NCBI GenBank assembly: GCA_037178675.1
Contig: JAYMGJ010000762.1
Location: 1-21,553 of the forward strand
Length of the DNA: 21,553 bases
DNA from: Scleroderma bovista
Taxonomy: Eukaryota; Basidiomycota; Agaricomycetes; Boletales; Sclerodermataceae
Direction: 5' to 3'
The translations under genes and the position numbers were made by a program. Below are positions 1-9,124 of the stretch, in pieces. The first letter of the stretch is position 1. Each line of letters starts with the position of its first letter. The notes beneath the pieces were generated by a model. It was not told the origin of the DNA. It saw nothing but the letters and a program-made list of their open reading frames with translations, and made no database searches.

Positions 1-446
1 CTCCTTCTGTCGAAACACTTTAGTCAGAACCACGGATCGCGGGATGCACTAAGTGTCGATGACAAGGACTTACAAGTTTGTCGAACAAGACATCGTCAAT
101 TATGGAGACATTTGGAGAAGTCATCGGCAAGAGTGATCAGACAGAGTAATGTTCTTACTGACTGACTTTCGTCAATGATAAGAGTCTTTACATCCCGCCA
201 GCGGTCGCGAACTTGGGCGATTCCAGGAATTTTCCGGCTAGTTTCTTAGCGCCTTCTTGGCCGAGACCTATACCTGCGCAGGAGTGGATCGTCGTTCCCT
301 TAATGTTCACCCCTGCGATACCTGTCGAAGTAGTATGGCGTGATCTCGACCTCCGCGAACTCGAACTCGAATAATCGCCCGAAGGAGGACTGATTTCCCA
401 GTACCTCGGTCGACTTTTGCTAGCACTTTCTTCTGCTCAGGGAAAG
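1..446 (-). pseudogene. PIF1-like DNA helicase remnant (partial, runs off left edge)
   Basis: PIF1 helicases are ATP-driven 5'-3' DNA helicases. Reading leftward, fragments of the family appear in the right order but in different frames: PEQKKVL, then a Walker A core GTGKSVLLRAII near 400-370, then STGIAGVNIKGTTIHSCAGI near 335-275, then RDRWRDVKTLIIDE near 212-168, then SIIDDVLFDKL near 107-74. The stretch normally found between PEQ..VL and GTGKS (the VFFTGSA part) is missing. At least three frame changes are needed to join the blocks. The intron expected after the DE of motif II (109-166) has a GT donor, but its 3' end reads TG instead of AG. The next intron (7-73) keeps GTAAGT and CAG. The remnant may begin upstream, up to about 530, but I cannot show it. 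Family assignment is by motif recall and is firm; pseudogene status rests on the breaks seen. Such helicases are often repeated in mushroom genomes, and some belong to Helitron elements, but no Helitron ends are visible. Confidence 0.75.
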
Positions 447-774
447 ACTAAGGGCAATCGATAATTCAGTGTTATCTAATAAGTCCTCTGGGGTTAAAGC
501 AGATGCTCGTTCGCCGTGGTGTAGCGTGTCGACGGACGTCGCGTGGAACCAAAAAGGATGATGACTTTGGTGTGAATGCGCAAAACCCGTGGCTGGAGGT
601 CACACAGGGGACGCGATTTTTAGGGGTGACAACTTTGCTCATCCCCTCATCAATCAACTCGTCAACTTTCCAGTCAACTCTCAAATCATACTTCTGCTAC
701 CCGTCTTATCACAAAGTTAGTTCCTTCGTATTTCTATTACCTTCCCGTACTTACCTTCAGGCTGCAGCGAGGAC
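447..774. other. Intergenic stretch between two degenerate genes
   Basis: No convincing gene. Open frames on both strands here are short, mutually overlapping and without recognisable motifs. The minus strand next to 450-530 could hold more of the decayed helicase N-terminus: a one-base change would join it to the PEQKKVL block as LSPEQKKVL. The plus strand leads into the degenerate protease-like gene. No clear TATA box was seen. Confidence 0.4.
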
Positions 775-2248
775 ATGGATGAAGTTGTCACTTCCTCTCC
801 CATGGCCGACACGTCCGGTCTTCCACTCAGGAATCTTGATCACTCAAATTGGCTCGCCATTCCTTCCCCTCCGCCCTGTGTCCCTGAACTCGAGGTCATG
901 CAGTACTACTGGGGGCTGCCTTCCAACCACTGGCTGATTGCTCGCACTGGTGGCCCGTGGCATCCATTCTGGGGCCCAGAGGCACACCCTAGGGCTGACG
1001 AGCTTCGTATCCTAGGAAAATACAAACTATCTGACGTGTTGGAGGATAACCTTGCCGTCAAGGTGCACGACATCCTCAACCAGAATCTGGTCAACTGGTC
1101 AAGTACTGAGATCGTCCGGATCGCCTATGTCGATGAGCCTGACAGAAACCTCATCCTATGGATTGGTGTTTACTCCACTCCCACTCGCCTCGCCTCTCCT
1201 ACGATATCGGAATCGAGGTTGCTGTCCAGGGCAAGCATCTTCTACTCAGCTACGGTATACAGGATGTTGATGTCGAGCTACGTGAATCTGACTTCATCCA
1301 ATCCGCTGGCCCCGCGCTCCTTGAGCCCACCGATATCATCGACGCCACAGCAATTGTACGCGAGCCCTTCACAACCACCCTTGGCATGAATATATGTTCT
1401 GAGAACAGGGCTGAAGGGACGGTTGGGTTCTTCATGGCAGTCAATGGTGTCGACAAGCTTTACGGGGTCACCGCCCGTCATGTTCTCTTCCCTCGGGCGG
1501 AGAATAAAAACTTCGAGCACACCAACGACAGTCAGCCCCGCCATAACATGCAACTCCTCAGCGAAGCAGCATTCCAGAAGCATCTCGTCGTCATTCAGAA
1601 TGAGATCGATGACCAGGACATCATTATCACTACCCAGGAGGACTGTATGGCAATGGTCTTCTCCTGAGAGTCGTATTCTTGGCCACATTATGTTTTCTCC
1701 CAAAATCGTTGTTGGCGCTGACAACCCCGAGCAGCAGTTCATGCAAGATATCGCCATCTTCGAGGTTGAATCCTTCAAGATCAACCCTGCCAACTTTCCC
1801 GGAAACTTCATTGACCTTGGAACGAAGTACTCACTTGTCGAGCCCACTCGGAAGGTGAATCTCAACCCGATGAACCCTCACCGTTTCACCTGGCCAGACG
1901 ACCGCCTTCTCAAGCTCTGGGGTACCATCCCAATGGAGGAAATGTACAGGCCAGTGGGGTAGGACGACAAATGTGACTGGGTCAAGTGCTTACGGTCATC
2001 GCGTAGTACTTCACCGAGCACGACACCGCCATGTCCAAAGAGTTGGCAATCATCCCCTTGGACAAGGAATCCGGCCCCTTTTCCGCCAAAGGAGATTCTG
2101 GTGCTCGATGGCACGGGCCGAATTGCGGGTATCCTCACCGGTGGTGGCAGGGCCACTGACTCCTCTGACCCCATACACTTCGTTTAGAGGTCATCCACCA
2201 GTGCAAGGCCTCGCCAATGCCTTCATCAAGAATGCCCAGCCCGCCTAG
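775..2248 (+). pseudogene. Decayed trypsin-like (GDSG) protein of an Agaricomycete family
   Basis: The pieces match, in order, a family of roughly 500-residue proteins that I recall from many mushroom genomes and that carry a chymotrypsin-like triad. Block 1 (775 to about 1190) includes MQYYWGLPSNHWLIART and ends LILWIGV. Block 2 (about 1185-1650, another frame) includes VDVELRESDFIQSAGP and GVTARHVLFP, whose His would be catalytic. Block 3 (about 1655-1962) has SPESRILGH, QDIAIFEVE (candidate Asp) and LLKLWGTIPMEEM, then stops at TAG 1960. Further frames carry SKELAIIPLDKESGPFSAK with GDSG at 2091-2102, then VLDGTGRIAGILTGGG from 2101, then GLANAFIKNAQPA ending at 2248. About 35 residues usual between blocks 2 and 3 are absent. 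No GT/AG pairs repair these shifts, so I read it as a pseudogene. The frame break lies right after the GDSG serine motif. Sequencing errors alone are unlikely to explain five or more breaks. Confidence 0.75.
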
Positions 2249-2736
2249 TAGGCGAGGTGGTGAGAGGTGGACCTGTCTCTTCTCTCTTTTCTTTGTCTGC
2301 GACTTCTTTCCTCTGTTCTATGATTCTCAGATCAGGTTTCCATACACCATTCTCTAAACAACATTCAAATTATGATTACATATACCCAAGTACATTATAC
2401 TCGAGAGGTTAGGGACAGTGCAGATCGGAGCAACTACCTCACGGCATTCAAAAAGACGGACCCACTTCTTGATCTTCGAATTTCGATCTTGCGGGAAGAA
2501 TACACACGCCTGACAACTTGACCATCGTCGCGTTATGCCCACGTCCCACCTGACACCATGCCACCACCGCCATAGTCATCAAAGTTCATCCCGTCCCCGT
2601 TCAAAAGTCAAAATGCAATTTAAGAATAACAAAAAACATCAATTCGATGCAGAAAGCGCTGAAATGACATAACACGATCTCTAGTTGAGTCCACTTCCAA
2701 GGAATCAAGTAGTAAACCAGAACGCTTACATACACA
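2249..2736. other. Intergenic, between converging gene ends
   Basis: The region separates the end of the protease-like pseudogene from the stop codon of the minus-strand gene at 2737. It is more AT-rich than its surroundings and starts with a pyrimidine-rich run near 2274-2330. It presumably holds the 3' untranslated regions of both neighbours. I see no RNA gene, repeat or mobile-element end. Confidence 0.5.
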
Positions 2737-4426
2737 CTATCTTCCATACAGAGACGCGTTGTTCGAGACAGGGATACTCTGATAAAGTCTTTTATGGTAT
2801 GACTTGGGATATTCAAGCATGTCCTCAACAAACGTCGGGAGCGGGTATGGCTCGTAGATGTCGGTGAGAGGATTATTATCAGTGTCTGATCCCAGGAACA
2901 TAGCACCCAGCTCGTCGTCGCTTTCCTCCCCAGCTGGGGCTCTCAAGTGCAGGTCATCGACAACGGCAAGCCGCGCTGCAAGTCGCCGAGCAGGTGTTGG
3001 ATGTGTCCCATGTGAAATGCGCATCCGTAAACGACGTGTATGAGATTCATCATCGTCCGACATTACTTCATCTCCGTCGGCATTTAGGCGCGCTGCAGTA
3101 TCGAGTCAGGGTTTGAAATTGAGATTAGTACCATATGAACTTACCCCATCCTCTTCGACGCCTGATCTGACCACTTTGTGGTTGCGATGATATGTCGCCC
3201 CGCCCAGCAGCATTGCCCCCCCGCCTGACATCTTCAGTTGCTGAAAGACTCGAGGGGGGTAACTCCTGACGGTCTCGGGACAGGAGCTCCCGTAGTCTAT
3301 CTCTTACCTCTGTCGGATTACCGAGTGTCGCCAAGAAAACAGGTAGGGTCATTAGGTTGTCCTGAGTATCAGGACCAGTTTGATTGGAGCGTAGACGCTC
3401 AGGATTGTCTGCCAAGGCGTTTCGCAAGGGAGGTAGATTTTCCCCCGTCCTCGGACGTACACGTTCGTAAGAACTCTCTACACCTGTTCTTCCACGCCCA
3501 AGAGGGCGGAAGATCACCCCTTCGGGTGAGGAATGTCCCAGACCACTCCGTGGAGCGCCACTCGAAGTATTACCAGGGGTGCCATTAGTAGTAGCCGATT
3601 GCTCAGCTCCACGCATCGCCAACCTGTCCGTCATGTTCTGCAGCTCATGCGCAATCTGAGCAGTATGAGCCTGGAACCTTTGTTCAAGCGCCGACAACTG
3701 TGGGGCGCTGCCATCTTGTGAAGCCGCAGATATGCGGGCCGCTACTCGCCTTCCTATCATCGTACTTGAGTCGTCCCGGTTACCGCTATAGAAATCTCGA
3801 CGTATAGGCCCGCGTGAGTCTGTAGACGTACGAGAAGGGGGCACTACTAAATCGGGCATAGGTGGAGAGCGCGAACGGAGTGAGGGTACTGTCGTTGTTT
3901 GTGTGGACGCGACTTCATCCCTAGTAAGGTATCTGGATCTTTCACTGTGCAGAAACCGTTCCCATTGAAAATAATCCCTCCTGTCAGCACTGCGAGTCCT
4001 CTCGAAGTCCTCTAGTCTCTGTCGCACAGAAGGAGAAATGAGAGATCTAAGCCTTTCAGATCGAAGGTTTAACTCTTCTACCATTTCACCGTCCGTAAGC
4101 ACCAGCGCTGAATGACCTGGTGCAATTGCAGCCTCTAAGCTTCCAGGAGGTGGAGAGCGGGTAGTAGTATTCGTCGAGTCAGATGGCATTCGATGGAGGA
4201 GACTGTTTATGCTGTTCCGTAGCTGTGTTATTCGCTCATAAGCAGCGTCTAAGGCGATCGAAGCTTGCTGCAAATTGGTACGAGTGTCGGTCCCAGGGTG
4301 TGAAGTGGATAACAAACCGTCGCTTGGAGGCGATTGGGGAGGAGCAGGAGACCTCGTTTCATGACCTGCTGAACTGGGGTCTGCGGGCGTCGTATCTCCT
4401 AGTTGCTCGTCATTCTGAGAGTTCAT
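2737..4426 (-). CDS. Hypothetical protein, largely disordered, 545 aa, two exons
   Basis: Function unknown; I do not recognise the family. The model is complement(join(2737..3092, 3145..4426)). The 52-bp intron (3093-3144) has GTAAGT and CTGCAG and joins the two frames with phase 1, which is good evidence that both exons are real. I start at the ATG at 4426 (MNSQNDEQLGD); the frame stays open slightly upstream with no ATG, so a further 5' exon is possible. The protein is rich in Ser, Pro, Arg and Thr. Two short stretches could be helical or coiled: residues 51-80 (LQQASIALDAAYERITQLR) and 117-165, which is strongly charged. Residues 245-272 form another heptad-like helix. The C-terminal exon is acidic and then ends in a Pro/Tyr-containing motif, DIYEPYPLPTFVEDML, which looks like a docking segment (inference). 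No signal peptide or membrane span. A nuclear or cytoplasmic scaffold is conceivable, but nothing here proves it. Confidence 0.72.
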
Positions 4427-4687
4427 ACCGGCCTGTACCAAGCGCCATTTTAGACGAGGATGTTGCCCAATGCAAGAATACTACCTCATGAAGTCGCCCT
4501 AGATCCTTTGAACAACTAGCAACGACGAAGATTAATGGAGCTGAACAAGTGGACCGGTGAAAAGATCTCTTGAATCGTGTCACTCCGTCGTTGTTCGTGC
4601 TTAGTCACAGGTCACACAGTGCATTATTTTGAATGGGTAACAACGAAAGAGTAGGGCTACGGCCACAAGGTAAACTATTGAGTAATA
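4427..4687. other. Intergenic, upstream of the hypothetical gene
   Basis: Probably carries the promoter and 5' leader of the minus-strand gene that starts at 4426. A possible donor (GAG then GTAGTA, near 4490) and acceptor (TACAG, near 4435) on the minus strand would make an intron in the leader, but this is weak. No gene, RNA or repeat is supported. Confidence 0.35.
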
Positions 4688-5535
4688 TCACCTTAAAGAA
4701 TCGGGACTGGGCTTTGCAAACTGTTCCTTTGCCTTCTCCGAGTCTGTCGCCTTTGACGCCGCCACATCATTGTCCAGGACACGTGCTCTGACGAGCTTCG
4801 CAAGGAACGGAATTGGGCCACTGCAGTGCCAACGCCAATTGCGAGACTGAATACTCCGTACACGTGCCACATCTGAAAGATATTCGAGTAAGCTCACCGT
4901 AAGACATGCTGGCAGTGACGGTTGCCCACATCCAACACCTGGCAGATTCCGCGATACGGCAGCCAGTTCTGACATGACCGGTGGGACCATTCCGCTAAAG
5001 AAGCATTAAATAACAATATGGGAGAGTCTGGAAGCACAAGGACCTTAACTTGAAATAGCGAACAAAATGATAAATAATACCGGAGCTCCGGAGAGCAGTT
5101 GACCAACCAAGAGAGGCATCTGTCTTGAGGACCACCGCTCGCAATGGGAGTAAAGGCCGCCTAACAGAACAAAGTTATGTACCACCAACGAAACCAGCAG
5201 ACTGAAATCCCGAGTAGCTCCGTGGTGGTAGATGTCCGAGCAGATTTTAAGTAACATGGCGAAAGAAAGTGAGACCAACGGTGACGAACCATACTGAGGA
5301 ACGCCAGCACAGACCCTATGGTTGCCTGGTGCTTGGAGCCATGGGTCGAGATGGTATGAAGAGAGTTTACTAGTAAGGGAGACGAAGAATTGAAGACGCA
5401 AGGAAAGGTCCCAAGGTTTGCGTCGCGTCTGGAAGGGTTTACCTCCTATTCGCTATGTAGTACAAACCATGCAGTTGCCAGCCATCGTAGTTTTGCTGTT
5501 TAATAGTAAATACGCAACGCAAGCTCTTCACTGGA
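4688..5535 (-). pseudogene. Possible decayed multi-span membrane protein gene
   Basis: On the minus strand, hydrophobic pieces appear in the order seen in the multi-span membrane protein families common in mushrooms. From about 5530 a block reads EELALRIYY, stop, TAKLRWLATAWFVLHSE, stop, resembling a charged loop between two membrane helices with a TAA at its centre. Next, 5401-5045 is open for 118 residues and contains SLSFAMLLKICSD, RDFSLLVSLVVHNFVLLGG and LLSGAPVLFIILFAIS as candidate membrane spans. The remainder to 4688 is open but shifts frame. One tidy 51-bp intron is possible at its end, with donor GTGAGC and acceptor TATTCAG. It would lead into the tail LAKLVRARVLDND, which stops at 4688. 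I could not join all pieces into one frame. It may be a decayed gene, a diverged real gene with exons I misplace, or chance. The family name (DUF6533-like) is only a guess. Confidence 0.28.
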
Positions 5536-6138
5536 ATTCCAAAGGAACTCCCCTGCAGACTCGGAATTTCCCCCGAGAAATGCATAGCTTTTCCCCTGTT
5601 TCTGGCCAATGTTAGAGATTTGGGCTCTGCAATAGACTAATGTTGGTAAGTGTCGCATCACGTAGAGTGTCTACTTGATCACCAGAGGCGTGTGTGAGGT
5701 TCATGTGGCAACGTCAACACGGGATTTTCTGTTACTACGCTTGGGTTACGCAGTATATGGGGTGACAGGACCACTGGGACATAGAGAATTTGGATTGAGT
5801 AAGGACTGGGGATGATGCATTGATGCATAACACCCTCGCTGCCCCAACAGAATGAACCGTGACCAAGTTAGTGTTGAGAATGAGAATGAGACTATGTAGA
5901 TTGGCTGACTACGCTAGATAAGTGAAATAAGTTACATAATCAAGTAGTTCGTTTTGGAAACCATTGTTGAACCAAGTGGGAGCCCTCTGTTCTGACCATG
6001 GTATCTTCTATCCGAACTTCTGTTGGAAGATGAGATCGGCCCAAGTGCGTGGGACGTGGCGGGTAAGTCGTCTATTGTGCGGTGGACCGTCTTACGTTAC
6101 GTTTTTTTGGTTCCATTGTTTACGGTATCTATGCTGGA
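5536..6138. other. Intergenic, upstream of the secreted protein gene
   Basis: No coding region is supported. It is moderately AT-rich. It contains two adjacent copies of TGATGCAT (5813-5828) and, at its right end, leads into the TATA box of the secreted protein gene. It probably holds upstream regulatory sequence for that gene. Confidence 0.4.
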
Positions 6139-6144
6139 TATAAA
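6139..6144 (+). promoter_or_regulatory. TATA box of the secreted protein gene
   Basis: A perfect TATAAA in the context GGATATAAAGG lies 139 bp upstream of the chosen ATG at 6283. It is followed by a pyrimidine-rich leader typical of strongly expressed fungal genes. Position and context support a core promoter; the transcription start itself cannot be seen. Confidence 0.55.
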
Positions 6145-6282
6145 GGCGCTCTTTCGAATTCCCCTCTCGCCTACGTATCTCTTCCAGACCCGGTGTCTGT
6201 TTTCTTTTGGCTCACCCAGCCAACGCTCGCCGTCGTTCCTTTACACGCCCCTAATCCACCTCACACTTGGACTATTGACAAG

Positions 6283-7480
6283 ATGAAGTTCATCTCCTTC
6301 ACGACCCTCGTCCTCGCCTCCATTGTTTCTGCTCGGCCTGGCCTTAAACAACGCATACCCAGTAGCATCTATGACAGGGCTGTGGCACTGGATGCCATAG
6401 GCAGTCCCAGCAATGGCACCAACGGTACTACTCCTGGCGCTCCTGCGAACTCGACCGATCCCCAGAGCTCTTTCACCCTTCTCCAGTCTGTTATTGCTAC
6501 TGCCTTTACAAATGATGGCACAAGCGGGAATGGTTCGGAACCTGGCATAACTCCTTCTCTCACGTCCACCAATAATTTTATCAACTACTGTGCGACGCTC
6601 AATCTGCCGATTACCAACGGTTCTCAGATCAAGTCCGGTTCCTGCAACCCTGCTCCAATGGGTGCTATTCCGTCCACTTCCAACATGCCTAGTGCCAAGT
6701 TTGTCAGCCCCTCCAACCTGGCCGTTATTCCGGCCAATACGACTTTTCAAGTCGCTCTGGCCATCAAAGGCTTGGAGACCGGCTTCTTTGTCAACCCAGA
6801 TGCCAACTGGTATGCTGCGCCTCAGCAGCTTAATATGACCACTGGCAATATCATGGGTCACTCCCATATTGTCATTGAGAAGCTCGACAATCTGACGCAG
6901 GCGACGCCCACTGATCCCACCAAGTTCGCATTCTTCGCGGGTTTGAACGGCAAGGCGGATGCAAATGGCTTACTATACGCCAATGTCACCAGTGGCCTGC
7001 CTGAGGGCACCTACAGGATGGCTTCCATTAACGTCGCAATGAACCACCAACCTGCATTGGTAGCTGTCGCTCAACGCGGCGCTTTGGATGATGCTATATA
7101 CGTGAGTTTGTCCCTGGTCATCCTAGCAACAGAATTTAATACTTATGGGTTGCCGTTAGTTCACTGTCGTTGCTAGCAGCTCCAACGGGACGGTTGTGCC
7201 CGTACTACCAACATCCCCGACAGGCGAACCGACGCCACTGCCTTCGCAGCCTGTTCCTTCCACCGTTCCTACTCCCACCCCGACCGGTAATGACACAGAC
7301 TGTGAGGGTGAACCGACGCTGGAGCCTTCGCAGCCCACCGGGGCGCCAATCCCGACGTCCTCCAGTGATGACACTGATTGTGGAGATGAACCAACAACAT
7401 ATCCAACGCCATCGCAACCAACTCCCCCCACTACCTCTTCTCCAGCACCGTCTGGTGTTGACGACTGCGGACTCGAATAA
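6283..7480 (+). CDS. Secreted protein with conserved basidiomycete domain and repeated acidic-Cys tail, 379 aa
   Basis: The model is join(6283..7101, 7160..7480). The 58-bp intron has GTGAGT and GTTAG in phase 0 and restores the conserved ALDDAIYFTVVAS. Residues 1-17 (MKFISFTTLVLASIVSA) form a signal peptide, probably cut before RPGLKQR. Residues 95-280 hold a domain I recall from many Agaricomycete secreted proteins: NNFINYC, IPSTSNMPSAKF, AAPQQLN, GHSHIVIE, LPEGTYRMASINVAMNHQP. Homologues often carry the misleading database name ribosomal protein s17; nothing here looks ribosomal. Its biochemical role is unknown. Several N-glycosylation sites are present. Residues 290-379 are Pro/Thr/Ser-rich with three EPT..PSQP-like units and Cys at 321, 347 and 376. 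There is no hydrophobic C-terminal end, so GPI anchoring is unlikely. The frame is open upstream to 6082, but that extension would cover the TATA box and bury the signal peptide, so I rejected it. Confidence 0.87.
7220..7430 (+). repeat. Degenerate repeats coding the Pro/Thr-rich tail
   Basis: The tail of the secreted protein contains three related units, GEPTPLPSQP, GEPTLEPSQP and DEPTTYPTPSQP, about 25-27 residues apart. Two of them are preceded by an acidic Cys motif (NDTDCEG and DDTDCGD), and the protein ends with VDDCGLE. The DNA copies differ at many third positions, so the repeats are old rather than a fresh duplication, and selection seems to hold the protein pattern. Confidence 0.6.
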
Positions 7481-8293
7481 CTAGATCTCTTTCTGACATG
7501 ACATTGATAGGCTGTTGATCGGCTGCTGGCATACACTTTGTATTCAGCTTTCGCATTCTTGTTGCACATATGTACTTTCTGTCACCAAAATGTATGTATG
7601 TACTTACTGTAACAAGTGACTGATTCAATTGGTATAGTGTTCCCATTGCATGATATACGGCGAATATGGTAATTGTAATCTGCCTATCTTTCTGGTGGTT
7701 GATAATTAGTGAACGCGTAAGCTGCTGTCTGGTGACTGTTATTTTATTACCACCAGCTGTGAGAACACTGAAGGTTACACAGATGAGTGGTGTATGTGGT
7801 GGCTTCGGGCCAACGAAACATAAGTCCGCTAATGGAAAAGACCACCGCTCAGGCGAGCTTGGGCAAAGTGTGATTGATACGTTCAGCAATACCATTCTGC
7901 ACTTGAGTAAGGCGCTGTACATTCAAGTTTGATACCTTTGATTCACACCTCCGTCGTAGGTCGTGTCTGAACTTCCAGAGCTGTCGCTGTCGTGACTGCG
8001 CAGGTATTTGTGGGTGTTGTCGACATCGCGCGGCTGTGGTGGCCAGGTGGTATGATGGTGGTGGCTGTCGTCGTCTTCGTCTTCGTCGTACCGTTAGTCA
8101 TACCGTTGGTATCAAGTGGTGGTGGCAGTCGAGTGGTATTGCTGGCTCCACAGGTGATCGTCGTCATCGCAGCAGCCTTAGCTGCCCCCGGTCGTTGTCA
8201 GGTCCGTCATTGAAGTGGTGGTGGTGGCTAGTGCTGTCGTCGCTCGTGACCATTGATGTGGAGGTTGTCGTCGTCAAACGCACATACAGACGT
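7481..8293. other. Intergenic stretch with triplet-rich sequence
   Basis: It follows the stop of the secreted protein gene and should include its 3' untranslated region. The right half (from about 7990) is dominated by GTG/GTC-type triplets on the plus strand, which give Thr-rich open frames on the minus strand. I see no conserved protein. The Thr-rich frame at 7943-8167 looks like a by-product of the triplets, although it could be a 3' part of the small minus-strand gene next to it. Confidence 0.4.
8036..8280. repeat. Low-complexity trinucleotide-rich region
   Basis: Imperfect runs of GTG, GTC, TCG and GGT triplets occur here, for example GGTGGTGGCTGTCGTCGTC near 8057-8075 and GTGGTGGTGG near 8216-8225. 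Copies are interrupted and change unit, so this is a worn microsatellite-like zone rather than a clean tandem repeat. Confidence 0.5.
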
Positions 8294-8687
8294 TTACAGT
8301 GCCGCAAACGACGAGCAAACCGCTGGAAATGAAGTCATGAATGTCAGAATGGTTTGAATCGGGTCGAGAACACGGAACTCACCTGATGGTGCAAAATTAA
8401 GCAAGCCGAGCCTGCCAATCAATGGAAAAGGGTCAGCATCGACAACGTTGATTAGTATAAGTATGTACTGTGAAACGTGCCAATCAAGGTCCCAAGTCGA
8501 CGGATCGTCTTTGGACGAGTGGAGGGCGCAGACGAGGCAGCTGGGGGCCGAAACGGAGGTGATGGTGATGGCGGAGAAAGCGTAATGGGGCTGGCGGGAG
8601 ATAGTCAGCATATGTGTCAAAACCATGTATTGTGAAGAAGTGGCTTACCTGTTGTCCGGCCACCCACGAACCATGCAGTGTGTCCAT
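8294..8687 (-). CDS. Possible small spliced gene, 72 aa, unknown function
   Basis: The model is complement(join(8294..8322, 8383..8411, 8469..8590, 8649..8687)). Its three introns (58, 57 and 60 bp) all have canonical ends: GTAAGC/CCAG, GTACAT/GCAG and GTGAGT/CCAG. Intron 2 has the branch-like TACTAATC and intron 1 TGCTGAC. Joined, they give one open frame starting MDTLHGSWVAGQQ and continuing PHYAFSAITITSVSAPSCL, ending SSFAAL. The main exon strongly prefers codons ending in C, as real genes here do. A second frame is also open through the same introns, and a donor-like GTAAAC covers the stop, so the C-terminus could extend. No known domain, and no clear signal peptide. It is divergent from homoserine kinase. 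It may be a real small gene, the end of a longer gene, or a non-coding spliced transcript. Confidence 0.4.
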
Positions 8688-9124
8688 ACAACGTCATTAG
8701 ACGATGACGACGACAGATGTGGTTGGGTCGAGGTCACAAGTAGGCGCCATTGTCATCGTTGTCCAGGCTCGCGTCCTAATCCTCATCAGGGCATCAGGTG
8801 CACGTCTTCGTAGGATAAATGTCATAGTTTGGGTGGTGTTGGACAAGTTTAAACAAGACCTAGTTTGAAAAATTTCCTGGTATGGTATGGTCGAGCTTGG
8901 ATCGACACATATGACTTCGACATGCATTGATCCGAACAAGCATCCTCTTCAGACGCCTGCTGCTGAGCGCTGAGGCTTGATCTATAGTTCAAGGTTGTTT
9001 CTGTTTACAGAGTAGTCGACTGTGGGTGATATCGTGTAAGTGTCCAAAGACCATACTTTATTAGCTCATGAAAAGTTTGCCTGCATAGTTGTAGCCTTCA
9101 GTTATCTCTGCCAGCAACATCGCC
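8688..9124. other. Divergent intergenic region upstream of homoserine kinase
   Basis: This 437-bp region separates the homoserine kinase start from the putative small minus-strand gene and should hold the THR1 promoter. I looked for a Gcn4/CPC1-type TGACTCA site and saw none. A GTAAGT at 9036 and a CTTCAG ending at 9101 could bound a 66-bp intron in the 5' leader; this is plausible but unproven. No other gene is supported. Confidence 0.4.

Noticed and set aside
503..937. 144-codon open frame on the plus strand
   Set aside because: No family features, and it overlaps the start of the protease-like pseudogene in another frame.
1..2248. A complete Helitron carrying the helicase and protease-like pieces
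   Set aside because: No Rep domain, terminal CTRR or hairpin could be seen in the window; only the helicase remnant is supported.
6082..6282. In-frame N-terminal extension of the secreted protein gene from an ATG at 6082
   Set aside because: It would cover the TATA box at 6139 and place 67 extra residues before a clear signal peptide at 6283.
7943..8167. Thr-rich 74-codon frame on the minus strand as a separate gene
   Set aside because: Its make-up follows from the triplet repeats; there is no recognised domain or clear start.
8036..8280. CRISPR-like or clean tandem repeat array
   Set aside because: Units are only three bases, irregular and without spacers; this is eukaryotic DNA.
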